Shown: one piece after another, positions 34,615-43,566 of the stretch
Layout of the letters: every line of letters starts with the position of its first letter
Numbering within the stretch: position 1 is the first letter of the stretch
NCBI RefSeq assembly: GCF_014654895.1
Contig: NZ_BNBE01000001.1
Coordinates: 1,860,001 to 1,924,000, forward strand
Source of the DNA: Streptomyces filamentosus
Lineage (GTDB): Bacteria > Actinomycetota > Actinomycetes > Streptomycetales > Streptomycetaceae
Direction: 5' to 3'
DNA: 64,000 nucleotides
Position numbers and translations under genes: made by a program
The notes under the pieces: model-generated
What the model was told of the DNA's origin: nothing
The model's input: the letters and a program-made list of their open reading frames with translations, nothing else
Database searches by the model: none

Positions 34615-35871
34615 ATGCCCGCAGACCTCGCCGTCATCGGCCTCGGCCACCACGGCCTCCCCCTCGCCCAGGCCGCGACCGCCGCGGGCATCGCCACCGT
34701 CGGCTTCGACACCGACCCCCGCCCGGTCGCCGAACTCGCCGCCGGCCGCCCCCCGGTCGACGGCTCCCTCACCGCCTCCGAGATCCGCCGCATGCTCTCC
34801 GCCGGCTTCCGGGCCACCACCAGCCCCGTCGAACTGGGCCGCGTCCGCACCGCCGTCCTCTGCGCCCCCACCCCGCTCTCCCCCGACGGCACCCTCGACC
34901 TCACCGCCGTCACCGACGCCGCCCGCGCGCTGGCCGCCCGGCTGCGCCCGCACACCACCGTGCTCCTGGAGTCCCCCGTCCCGCCGGGGACCACCGAGGG
35001 CGTCCTCCGGGAGCTCCTGGAGGCCGGTTCGGGGCTGCGGGCCGGCCGCGACTTCCACCTCGCGTACTCCCCCGACCGCCTCGACCCCGGCCGGTTCGAC
35101 CCCCACAGCCGGCTGTCCGGCCTCGCCGGCACCCCGAAGGTCATCGGCGGCCTCACGTCCGCGTGCACCGAGTCCGCCGCCGCCTTCTACGGCCGCTTCA
35201 CCGACAAGGTGGTCCGCGCGCGGGGCCCCCGCGAGGCCGAGACGGTCAAGCTCCTGGAGACCAACTTCCGGCACGTCAACATCGCCCTGGTCAACGAGAT
35301 GGCGGTGCTCTGCCACGAGCTCGGCGTCGACCTCTGGGACGTCATCCGCTGCGCCGAGACCAAGCCCTTCGGCTTCCACGCCTTCCGCCCCGGTCCCGGC
35401 GTCGGCGGCCACGGCTTCCCCGTCGAGCGCCTGGGCGCCCACCGCCCGCTCCGCCTGGTCGAGCTCGCGGGCCAGGTCAACCAGCGGATGCCGCAGTACG
35501 TCGTGCAGCGCGCCGCCACCCTCCTCAACGAGCACGGCAAGTCCGCGCGCGGCGCCCGGATCCTGCTGCTCGGCATCACGTACAAGCCCGACCTCGCCGA
35601 CCGCGAGGGCGCCCCCGCCGACGAGATCGCCCACCGGCTCATGGACCTCGGCGCGGCCGTCAGCTTCCACGACCCGCACGTCCCCGACTGGCGGGTGCGG
35701 GACCTGCCCGTCCCCCGGGCGGACTCCCTCTACGAGGCCGCCGCCCACGCCGACCTGACGATCCTGCTCCAGCACCACCGCGTCTACGACCTCCAGGGCC
35801 TCGCGGTGAAGGCCCAGCTCCTCCTCGACACCCGGGGCGCCACCCCCGCGGGGACCGCGCACCGCCTGTAG
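34615..35871 (+). CDS. nucleotide-sugar dehydrogenase homologue lacking the catalytic cysteine
   Basis: A 418-residue protein of the UDP-glucose/UDP-ManNAc dehydrogenase family (WecC-like). An NAD Rossmann motif lies at the N-terminus (VIGLGHHGLPLA, residues 7-18), with APTPLSPDGTLDL, ESPVPPGTTEG and YSPDRLDPG. The domain-linking Lys/Asn segment is ETVKLLETNFRHVNIALVNE, and the C-terminal UDP-binding domain has GITYKPDLADREGAP. The active-site motif normally GGHCxPVDP reads GGHGFPVER (264-272), so Gly267 (GGC) replaces the catalytic Cys, and the following stretch is about ten residues short. True oxidation by the usual thiohemiacetal route therefore looks impossible. The start is ATG 34615; GGGAAGG lies 14-21 nt upstream. 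Confidence 0.75.
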   Translation: MPADLAVIGLGHHGLPLAQAATAAGIATVGFDTDPRPVAELAAGRPPVDGSLTASEIRRMLSAGFRATTSPVELGRVRTAVLCAPTPLSPDGTLDLTAVTDAARALAARLRPHTTVLLESPVPPGTTEGVLRELLEAGSGLRAGRDFHLAYSPDRLDPGRFDPHSRLSGLAGTPKVIGGLTSACTESAAAFYGRFTDKVVRARGPREAETVKLLETNFRHVNIALVNEMAVLCHELGVDLWDVIRCAETKPFGFHAFRPGPGVGGHGFPVERLGAHRPLRLVELAGQVNQRMPQYVVQRAATLLNEHGKSARGARILLLGITYKPDLADREGAPADEIAHRLMDLGAAVSFHDPHVPDWRVRDLPVPRADSLYEAAAHADLTILLQHHRVYDLQGLAVKAQLLLDTRGATPAGTAHRL

Positions 35872-35972
35872 GCCGCCCCCGCATAACGGGTGGGTCACTG
35901 TCGGAGCGGACTGCTACTCTCCGGCCCTCTCGACCGCACACCCGTGCGGCCACACCGTGGGGGGACCACACC

Positions 35973-36482
35973 ATGAGCCAGCCCGTACCGCCGCCCGGCA
36001 ACCCCTTCGCCCAGGGCGCGCCCCAGCAGCCCGACGGCCAGAACCCGTTCGGCGCCTACCCGCCGGCGCCCGCGCCCCGCCAGAACAACCTGGTCCTCGG
36101 CATCGTCGCGGCCGTCGTCGCCGCGCTGGTCACGGCCGGCGTCTACGGCGCGATCATGGGCGGCGTCGAGGTCGAGATCGGCTGGGCCGCCGTCGGCGTC
36201 GGCTTCGCGGTCGGCTTCGCCGCGGGCAAGGTCGGCGGCAGCAACCCGGTGCTGCCGGTCATCAGCGCGGTCCTCGCCCTCGGCGCCGTCTACCTCGGCC
36301 AGCTCGTCGGCATCGCGGTCTTCTTCACCAAGGAGTTCGACGCCTCCTTCGCCGACGTCTTCTTCAAGCAGTTCGGCATGCTGGTGGACCTGTGGAGCGA
36401 GACCAAGGAGCCGATGACGTTCCTCTTCCTCGCGCTCGGCCCCGTCGCGGCCTTCTCCGGCGCCAAGAAGGCCGGCCAGTAG
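35973..36482 (+). CDS. proline-rich N-terminus, multi-helix membrane protein
   Basis: A 169-residue protein. A Pro/Gln/Gly-rich cytoplasmic stretch (1-38) precedes four hydrophobic segments (about 40-62, 68-86, 93-116 and 148-162). Between the third and fourth lies an acidic amphipathic stretch (FDASFADVFFKQFG). The start ATG 35973 follows GGGGGACCACACC. No family is recognised. It shares a bidirectional terminator with the guaB3 gene. Confidence 0.75.
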   Translation: MSQPVPPPGNPFAQGAPQQPDGQNPFGAYPPAPAPRQNNLVLGIVAAVVAALVTAGVYGAIMGGVEVEIGWAAVGVGFAVGFAAGKVGGSNPVLPVISAVLALGAVYLGQLVGIAVFFTKEFDASFADVFFKQFGMLVDLWSETKEPMTFLFLALGPVAAFSGAKKAGQ

Positions 36483-36493
36483 TCGGTACGCGT

Positions 36494-36535
36494 ACGCGTG
36501 GGGCCCCGCACCGGTCGGTGCGGGGCCCCACGCGT
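36494..36535. terminator. 20-bp perfect inverted repeat, bidirectional terminator
   Basis: Perfect 20-bp arms (36494-36513 and 36516-36535) with a 2-nt loop, between the convergent membrane-protein and guaB3 genes. Confidence 0.9.
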
Positions 36536-36551
36536 CCGTACGGGAGGCGCG

Positions 36552-37676
36552 TCAGCGGCGGTGCTGCGAGTCCGCGACGGTGACCTCGACGCGCTGGAAC
36601 TCCTTGAGCTCGCTGTAGCCCGTGGTGGCCATCGCGCGGCGCAGGGCGCCGAAGAAGTTCATCGAGCCGTCCGGGGTGTGCGACGGACCGGTGAGGATCT
36701 CCTCGGTGGTGCCGACGATGCCCAGGTCGACCAGCTTGCCGCGCGGCACGTCCTCGTGGACGGCCTCCATGCCCCAGTGGTGGCCCTTGCCGGGCGCGTC
36801 GGTGCCGCGCGCCAGCGGGGAGCCGATCATCACGGCGTCCGCGCCGCAGGCGATGGCCTTCGGCAGGTCGCCGGACCAGCCCACGCCGCCGTCGGCGATG
36901 ACGTGCACGTACCGGCCGCCGGACTCGTCCATGTAGTCGCGGCGGGCCGCGGCGACGTCGGCGACGGCGGTCGCCATCGGGACCTGGATGCCCAGGACGT
37001 TGCGGGTGGTGTGCGCGGCGCCGCCGCCGAAGCCGACCAGGACGCCCGCGGCGCCGGTCCGCATCAGGTGCAGGGCGGCGGTGTACGTGGCGCAGCCGCC
37101 GACGATGACCGGGACGTCCAGCTCGTAGATGAACTGCTTCAGGTTCAGCGGCTCGGCGGCGCCGGAGACGTGCTCGGCGGAGACCGTGGTGCCGCGGATG
37201 ACGAAGATGTCCACGCCCGCGTCGACGACGGCCTTGGAGAACTGCGCGGTGCGCTGCGGGGAGAGCGCGGCGGCGGTGACGACGCCGGAGTCGCGCACCT
37301 CCTTGATGCGCTGCCCGATCAGCTCCTCCTTGATCGGGGCCGCGTAGATCTCCTGGAGGCGGCGGGTCGCGGTGGCCTCGTCCAGCTCGGCGATCTCGTC
37401 GAGCAGCGGCTGCGGGTCCTCGTAGCGGGTCCACAGTCCTTCGAGGTTGAGGACGCCGAGGCCGCCGAGCTCGCCGATGCGGATGGCGGTCTGCGGGGAG
37501 ACGACCGAGTCCATGGGGGCGGCCAGGAAGGGCAGCTCGAAGCGGTAGGCGTCAATCTGCCAGGCGATCGAGACCTCCTTCGGGTCCCGGGTGCGCCGGC
37601 TCGGTACGACGGCGATGTCGTCGAACGCGTACGCCCTGCGGCCGCGCTTGCCGCGCCCGATCTCGATCTCAGTCAC
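36552..37676 (-). CDS. guaB3: GuaB3 family IMP dehydrogenase-related protein
   Basis: A 374-residue TIM-barrel protein of the IMPDH/GMPR superfamily. It has no CBS (Bateman) domain and carries the GuaB3 N-terminus (GKRGRRAYAFDDIAVVPSRR). Residues around DAGVDIFVIRG and GGVGWSGDLPKAIACGAD match the IMPDH barrel. The loop that holds the catalytic Cys in IMPDH (GPGSICTTR) reads GFGGGAAHTTR here, so no Cys is present, as I recall for other streptomycete GuaB3. It directly follows guaB on the same strand (107-bp gap), a pairing conserved in actinobacteria (M. tuberculosis guaB2-guaB3). Its activity in this organism is uncertain. Confidence 0.85.
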   Translation of the reverse strand: MTEIEIGRGKRGRRAYAFDDIAVVPSRRTRDPKEVSIAWQIDAYRFELPFLAAPMDSVVSPQTAIRIGELGGLGVLNLEGLWTRYEDPQPLLDEIAELDEATATRRLQEIYAAPIKEELIGQRIKEVRDSGVVTAAALSPQRTAQFSKAVVDAGVDIFVIRGTTVSAEHVSGAAEPLNLKQFIYELDVPVIVGGCATYTAALHLMRTGAAGVLVGFGGGAAHTTRNVLGIQVPMATAVADVAAARRDYMDESGGRYVHVIADGGVGWSGDLPKAIACGADAVMIGSPLARGTDAPGKGHHWGMEAVHEDVPRGKLVDLGIVGTTEEILTGPSHTPDGSMNFFGALRRAMATTGYSELKEFQRVEVTVADSQHRR

Positions 37677-37733
37677 GATGTGTGGCCTTTCCCTCTATGT
37701 CTGCGCCTACCAGTATCCCCGACACACGCGCGG

Positions 37734-37766
37734 GGGGCGGCTCCGGCCACATGCCGGAACCGCCCC
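37734..37766 (-). terminator. hairpin downstream of guaB
   Basis: Imperfect arms GGGGCGGCTCCGG / CCGGAACCGCCCC, 18 bp beyond the guaB stop. It may separate guaB from guaB3. Confidence 0.5.
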
Positions 37767-37783
37767 CTCACGCGCGCGGCGGA

Positions 37784-39328
<1,545 letters not shown>

Positions 39329-39405
39329 CTAACGGCCTGAAGCGGTGTCTCATTCCACGATCAAGATCAGCGGCGAGCTTTGGACCTTCGTACGTATACG
39401 AAAGG

Positions 39406-39424
39406 GCCGCACGAGTGGTGCGGC
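39406..39424 (-). terminator. terminator of shbA
   Basis: GCCGCAC (39406-39412) / GTGCGGC (39418-39424), immediately at the 3' end of shbA. On the minus strand the hairpin is followed by CCTTTCGTATACG. Confidence 0.6.
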
Positions 39425-39426
39425 TC

Positions 39427-40119
39427 TTACTGCTCGGCCAGGGCCCGCAGCCGGCTGAGGGCGCGGTGCTGGGCGACCCGGACGGCGCCCGGGGACATGC
39501 CGAGCATCTGGCCGGTCTCCTCGGCGGTCAGCCCGACGGCCACCCTGAGGACGAGGAGTTCGCGCTGGTTCTCAGGGAGGTTGGCGAGGAGCTTCTTGGC
39601 CCATTCGGCGTCGTCGCTGAGGAGGGCGCGCTCCTCGGGGCCGAGGGAGTCGTCGGGCCGCTCGGGCATCTCGTCGGAGGGGACGGCGGTGGAACCGGGG
39701 TGGCGCATGGCGGCCCGCTGGAGGTCGGCGACCTTGTGTCCGGCGATGGCGAAGACGAAGGCCTCGAAGGGGCGGCCGGTGTCCTTGTAGCGCGGCAGGG
39801 CCATGAGGACGGCGACGCAGACCTCCTGCGCGAGGTCCTCGACGAAGTGGCGGGCGTCGCCGGGCAGCCGGTTCAGCCGGGTGCGGCAGTAGCGCAGCGC
39901 GAGGGGGTGGACGCGCGCCAGCAGGTCGTGGGTGGCCTGCGCGTCCCCTTCGACGGCGCGGTGGACGAGCGCACCGATCTCCCCCTGCCCGGCAGGCATG
40001 GGTGAGCCCATGGTCTCGTCGTCGCGCATCGCTCCATGGTGCCTTGACGCCTTTCCGTCCGTGGCACCGTGTCCGTAGTTGTGCACCGAAGCGTTATGAG
40101 CAGGTGCGCCGGGATTCAT
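39427..40119 (-). CDS. shbA: RNA polymerase sigma factor ShbA (SigD-like, ECF-type)
   Basis: A 230-residue sigma factor with region 2 (about 60-130: [36 protein letters not shown]) and region 4 (about 180-230: [41 protein letters not shown]), with no region 3. Its position between guaB and bldM/whiD corresponds to M. tuberculosis sigD beside whiB3. In S. griseus the equivalent factor, ShbA, drives transcription of the principal sigma factor gene hrdB. ATG 40119 is chosen because GGAGGG lies 9 nt upstream; an internal ATG at 40029 (MRDDET) is the alternative start, and the 90 bp between have unusually AT-rich third positions. Confidence 0.8.
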   Translation of the reverse strand: MNPGAPAHNASVHNYGHGATDGKASRHHGAMRDDETMGSPMPAGQGEIGALVHRAVEGDAQATHDLLARVHPLALRYCRTRLNRLPGDARHFVEDLAQEVCVAVLMALPRYKDTGRPFEAFVFAIAGHKVADLQRAAMRHPGSTAVPSDEMPERPDDSLGPEERALLSDDAEWAKKLLANLPENQRELLVLRVAVGLTAEETGQMLGMSPGAVRVAQHRALSRLRALAEQ

Positions 40120-40213
40120 CTCTGGCGCCCTCCCCTTCCGCTCGATCGACTCGTCCCCGAGGAACTCCACACCTCAAGGATGCGGCATCGGGCGGGGAAG
40201 TGACACAGGCCCG

Positions 40214-40239
40214 CCCCGTCCGCCCCTCGGCGGACGGGG
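40214..40239 (-). terminator. terminator of bldM
   Basis: Perfect 11-bp arms CCCCGTCCGCC (40214-40224) / GGCGGACGGGG (40229-40239) with a 4-nt loop, 33 bp beyond the bldM stop codon. Confidence 0.7.
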
Positions 40240-40272
40240 GTGCGGACGGGGAGACGACCGGGGTCCGGCAGG

Positions 40273-40884
40273 TCAGCGGACCAGTCCCCAGCGGAATCCG
40301 AGCGCGACGGCGTGCGCCCGGTCCGAGGCACCGAGCTTCTTGAAGAGGCGGCGGGCGTGGGTCTTGACGGTGTCCTCGGAAAGGAAGAGCTCCCGGCCGA
40401 TCTCCGCGTTGGACCGGCCGTGGCTCATGCCTTCGAGCACCTGGATCTCGCGCGCGGTGAGGGTGGGCGCGGCGCCCATCTCGGCCGAACGGAGCCGGCG
40501 CGGGGCGAGCCGCCAGGTCGGGTCGGCGAGGGCCTGGGTGACCGTGGCCCGCAGCTCGGCGCGCGAGGCATCCTTGTGCAGGTAGCCGCGGGCGCCCGCG
40601 GCGACGGCGAGCGCGACGCCGTCGAGGTCCTCGGCGACCGTGAGCATGATGATCCGGGCGCCGGGGTCCGCGGAAAGGAGCCGGCGGACGGTTTCCACAC
40701 CGCCGAGGCCGGGCATGCGCACGTCCATCAGGATGAGGTCCGAGCGGTCCGCGCCCCAGCGGCGGAGGACTTCCTCGCCGTTGGCCGCGGTGGTCACGCG
40801 CTCGACGCCGGGCACGGTCGCCACCGCACGGCGCAGCGCCTCTCGGGCGAGCGGGGAGTCGTCGCAGACGAGGACGGACGTCAT
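40273..40884 (-). CDS. bldM: orphan response regulator BldM, developmental control
   Basis: A 203-residue atypical response regulator required for aerial hyphae and sporulation; with WhiI it co-activates late sporulation genes (established in Streptomyces). The receiver domain begins VLVCDDSPLAREAL and has the Asp in LILMDVRMP. The C-terminal LuxR-type HTH contains LTAREIQVLEGMSHG and EDTVKTHARRLFKKL. No cognate kinase is adjacent. Length equals that of known BldM. The start is ATG 40884 with GGAGGTCAGTC. A promoter matching the BldN sigma factor lies upstream at 41016-41043. It is divergent from whiD, 500 bp apart. Confidence 0.95.
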   Translation of the reverse strand: MTSVLVCDDSPLAREALRRAVATVPGVERVTTAANGEEVLRRWGADRSDLILMDVRMPGLGGVETVRRLLSADPGARIIMLTVAEDLDGVALAVAAGARGYLHKDASRAELRATVTQALADPTWRLAPRRLRSAEMGAAPTLTAREIQVLEGMSHGRSNAEIGRELFLSEDTVKTHARRLFKKLGASDRAHAVALGFRWGLVR

Positions 40885-41384
40885 GACTGACCTCCGCGGC
40901 TCTCGCAGCTGTAGCGCGTCACCTTGAGCCTCCAGGGCTGTACGTATCGTCACCTGTGCGGTTGACGCTCCCGGACACCTGCCCGATCGCTTGTTCATTC
41001 AACCGCCTCGCACTCTCAACGATGGTCACTCGAAAGAGTTACGGGTCGGACGAGGCCTTCGGCACTCCTTGTGAGGGGCCGTGCACGGAGAAGAGCGTCG
41101 CAGGTCACTTGTCCACCGTCAGAACCTATGCCCCATTTAGCGGGTTTTCTTCCCTTTTCGTGGTGTCTGTGGCTAGATTCGCAATGAGTCATATTTACAT
41201 CTACATCGACAGCAGCCGGACACACCGGACCTTTTCCGAACCCGTCCAGGACCCGACCAGGACCCGCTCGGGAACCACCCACGACGCACCCAGGAGCCAC
41301 CGGGATCCGAGGAGTCCCGGCCAGAGAGCCGACACCCGTCCACCCACCAACCCGTCTCGACACGGTTTCAAGGGGACTAGCGCA
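40885..41384. other. 500-bp divergent regulatory region, bldM / whiD
   Basis: A long, comparatively AT-rich region with no ORF of its own. It contains the BldN-type bldM promoter (41016-41043) on the minus strand. On the plus strand an AT-rich block (41160-41205) carries the -10-like hexamer TAGATT (41174-41179), about 200 bp before whiD. Multiple transcription starts are expected for both genes from published work. Confidence 0.6.
41016..41043 (-). promoter_or_regulatory. sigma-BldN-type promoter of bldM
   Basis: On the minus strand, CGTAAC (41043-41038), a 16-bp spacer and CGTTGA (41021-41016) match the known BldN consensus, and S. coelicolor bldMp1 is a BldN target. This predicts a leader of roughly 125 nt. 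Confidence 0.75.
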
Positions 41385-41765
41385 ATGGCAGATTTCTCCC
41401 GCCTTCCCGGACCCAACGCCGATCTGTGGGACTGGCAACTGCTCGCGGCCTGCCGCGGCGTCGACAGCTCCCTGTTCTTCCACCCCGAGGGAGAGCGCGG
41501 CGCGGCACGGAGTGCGCGCGAGAACTCGGCGAAAGAGGTCTGCATGCGGTGCCCGGTCCGCGCGGAGTGCGCGGCCCACGCACTCGCCGTACGGGAGCCC
41601 TACGGCGTGTGGGGCGGCCTCACCGAGGACGAACGCGAAGAACTCATGGGACGCGCGCGCAACCGCCTGATCGCGGCGGCGCCGGCGACGGCGGTCGCCG
41701 GGCGCGCGGCACCGTCGGCGGCCACGGCCGCGACGGCCGGTCGACCGATCATGGGACGTGCATGA
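41385..41765 (+). CDS. whiD: WhiB-family iron-sulfur regulator WhiD
   Basis: A 126-residue Wbl protein. Cys23, Cys53, Cys56 and Cys62 (ACRGV; VCMRCPVRAEC) are the [4Fe-4S] ligands, and GVWGGL is the conserved beta-turn next to the basic tail. The first 100 residues are nearly identical to my memory of S. coelicolor WhiD (112 aa); the C-terminal Ala-rich tail is longer. WhiD binds the C-terminal region of the principal sigma factor and is needed for late spore maturation; its cluster reacts with O2 and NO. The start ATG 41385 has AGGGGACTAG upstream. It is divergent from bldM. Confidence 0.95.
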   Translation: MADFSRLPGPNADLWDWQLLAACRGVDSSLFFHPEGERGAARSARENSAKEVCMRCPVRAECAAHALAVREPYGVWGGLTEDEREELMGRARNRLIAAAPATAVAGRAAPSAATAATAGRPIMGRA

Positions 41766-41836
41766 AGGAACGTTTCCTCCTGGACTGACGCCCCGAACCG
41801 ACAGCCGCGCCGCGCGCGTGGCGGCCCGAGGACGCC

Positions 41837-42736
41837 CTACGCGCGCGCGGCCGCGCGGGTCAGTTCGTCGAGGGTGGCCGCGACGGCGGGGACCTGGGCC
41901 AGGTCCGGCAGGGTCAGGGCCACGATCTCGCGCTCCACGGCCGGTTCCACGGTGACGGTCCGCGCGCCCTTGGGGCGTACGGACTCGATGGCCAGTTCCG
42001 GGAGGACGGCCACGCCCAGACCCGCGCCGACCAGGCCCACCACCGCGGGGTAGTCGTCGGTGGCGAAGTCGATGCGGGGGGCGAAGCCGGCCTCCTCGCA
42101 GACGTCGACCAGCTGGCGGCGGCAGCGGGGGCAGCCCGCGATCCAGGAGTCCTCCGCCAGTTCGGCGATGCCCACCGAGCCCGCGCCGGCCAGCGGATGG
42201 CCCTCGGGGACCAGGCCCACCAGCCGGTCGGTGAGGAGCGGGCGGACCACCAGGTCGTCCCATTCGCCGGGCGTCTGGCCCCTCCCGTACCGGAAGGCGA
42301 GGGCGATGTCGCAGTCGCCCTCGCGGAGCATCTCGACGGAGCGCGGCGGTTCGGCCTCGACGAGGGAGACCCGGGTGCCGGGGTGGGCGGCGCGCAGGGC
42401 GGCGAGCGCGGTGGGGACGAGGGTGGAGCTGCCGCTGGGGAAGGAGACGAGGCGGACACGGCCCGCCCGCAGCCCGGCGATGGCGGCGACCTCCTCCTCG
42501 GCGGCGGTGAGCCCGGCGAGGATGCCGGCGGCGTGCCGGACGAGGACCTCGCCGGCCTGGGTGAGGCGCATCTCGCGGCCGGTGCGGATGAGCAGCGGGG
42601 TGCCCGCGGAGCCCTCCAGGGCCTTCATCTGCTGGCTGACGGCGGGCTGGGTGCAGCCGAGTTCGCGGGCCGCGGCGGAGAAGGAGCCGGTGGCGGCGAC
42701 GGCGCGCAGGACGCGGAGGTGGCGGGCCTCGATCAT
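41837..42736 (-). CDS. LysR-family transcriptional regulator
   Basis: A 299-residue LTTR. The N-terminal winged helix (about 4-63, including AAARELGCTQPAVSQQMKAL) is followed by an effector domain (about 90-290). Two Cys residues (CPRCRRQL, about 195) lie in the effector domain. The start ATG 42736 has no Shine-Dalgarno; instead TATGCT ends 6 nt upstream, suggesting a leaderless mRNA. It is divergent from the MOSC gene, which is the probable target. Direct repeats and a palindrome (cgaatattcg) lie between them. Confidence 0.85.
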   Translation of the reverse strand: MIEARHLRVLRAVAATGSFSAAARELGCTQPAVSQQMKALEGSAGTPLLIRTGREMRLTQAGEVLVRHAAGILAGLTAAEEEVAAIAGLRAGRVRLVSFPSGSSTLVPTALAALRAAHPGTRVSLVEAEPPRSVEMLREGDCDIALAFRYGRGQTPGEWDDLVVRPLLTDRLVGLVPEGHPLAGAGSVGIAELAEDSWIAGCPRCRRQLVDVCEEAGFAPRIDFATDDYPAVVGLVGAGLGVAVLPELAIESVRPKGARTVTVEPAVEREIVALTLPDLAQVPAVAATLDELTRAAARA

Positions 42737-42741
42737 GGTTC

Positions 42742-42779
42742 GAGCATAAGCGACTCTTGGATCCGTAAGCGAATATTCG
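42742..42779. promoter_or_regulatory. LysR-type operator region
   Basis: Two TAAGCGA direct repeats (in ATAAGCGA near 42746-42753 and GTAAGCGA near 42765-42772) and the 10-bp palindrome CGAATATTCG (42770-42779) lie between the regulator and MOSC starts. The likely leaderless -10 of the regulator (TATGCT, minus strand) overlaps the left repeat. Confidence 0.45.
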
Positions 42780-42826
42780 ATCAAATCTTTGAGGCTGGGA
42801 GGGAGTGTCCCCTTTACGCTGCCCCC

Positions 42827-43513
42827 ATGACCTTGCTGAGTGTGAACGCGGGCCGGGCGAAGAGCGTCGGCTACACCGACTCCGCCTCGGGGAAGACGGG
42901 CATCGACAAGCGCCCCGTCGACGGGCCCGTCCGGATCGGGGTCCCGGGGCCGCCCGGCGTCGGGGCGAGCGGCGTCGCCGGGGACGAGGTGTGCGACCTC
43001 CGCTTCCACGGGGGCGCCGACCGCGCGGTGTACGCCTTCGCGCGCGAGGACCTGGACCGCTGGGAGGAGGAGCTGGGCCGCCCGCTGCCGAACGGCTCCT
43101 TCGGGGAGAACCTGACGCTGAGCGGCCTGGACGTGAACGGCGCGCTGATCGGCGAGCGCTGGCGGATCGGCGGGGACGTGGTCCTGGAGGTCACCGGCGG
43201 CCGGATCCCCTGCCGCACCTTCCAGGGCCACCTGGAGGAGCAGGGGTTCGACGCCAGGGGCTGGGTGCGGCGGTTCACGCGGACCGAGGCCGGTCCCGGC
43301 GCGCTGCTGCGGGTGATCGAGCCGGGCGAGGTGCGGGCCGGGGACCCGGTCGAGGTGGTGCACCGGCCGGACCACGGCGTCACCGTCGCCTTCCTGCACC
43401 GGGCCGCGACCACCGAGCGCGGGCGGCTGGCGGAGACGCTGGTGGCCGCCGAGTGGATGGAGTCCGGACTGCTGGCGCTCGCTCGTCAGTACGCGGACAA
43501 GTACAGCGGCTGA
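42827..43513 (+). CDS. MOSC domain-containing protein
   Basis: A 228-residue protein related to the C-terminal domain of molybdenum-cofactor sulfurase (MOSC). The segments VCDLRFHGGADRAVYAF, FGENLTLSGLDV and GGRIPCRTFQGHL contain the conserved Cys that would carry sulfur. Stand-alone MOSC proteins (YiiM/YuaD-like) are linked to reduction or sulfur transfer, often with N-hydroxylated bases; here there is no partner molybdoenzyme nearby. The start ATG 42827 lacks an RBS and is preceded by TACGCT ending 6 nt upstream, consistent with a leaderless mRNA. Confidence 0.8.
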   Translation: MTLLSVNAGRAKSVGYTDSASGKTGIDKRPVDGPVRIGVPGPPGVGASGVAGDEVCDLRFHGGADRAVYAFAREDLDRWEEELGRPLPNGSFGENLTLSGLDVNGALIGERWRIGGDVVLEVTGGRIPCRTFQGHLEEQGFDARGWVRRFTRTEAGPGALLRVIEPGEVRAGDPVEVVHRPDHGVTVAFLHRAATTERGRLAETLVAAEWMESGLLALARQYADKYSG

Positions 43514-43566
43514 ACCCCGGCCGTACGGGGGCCCGGGGGCGCGCTCCCGGGCACTACGGTTCCGGT

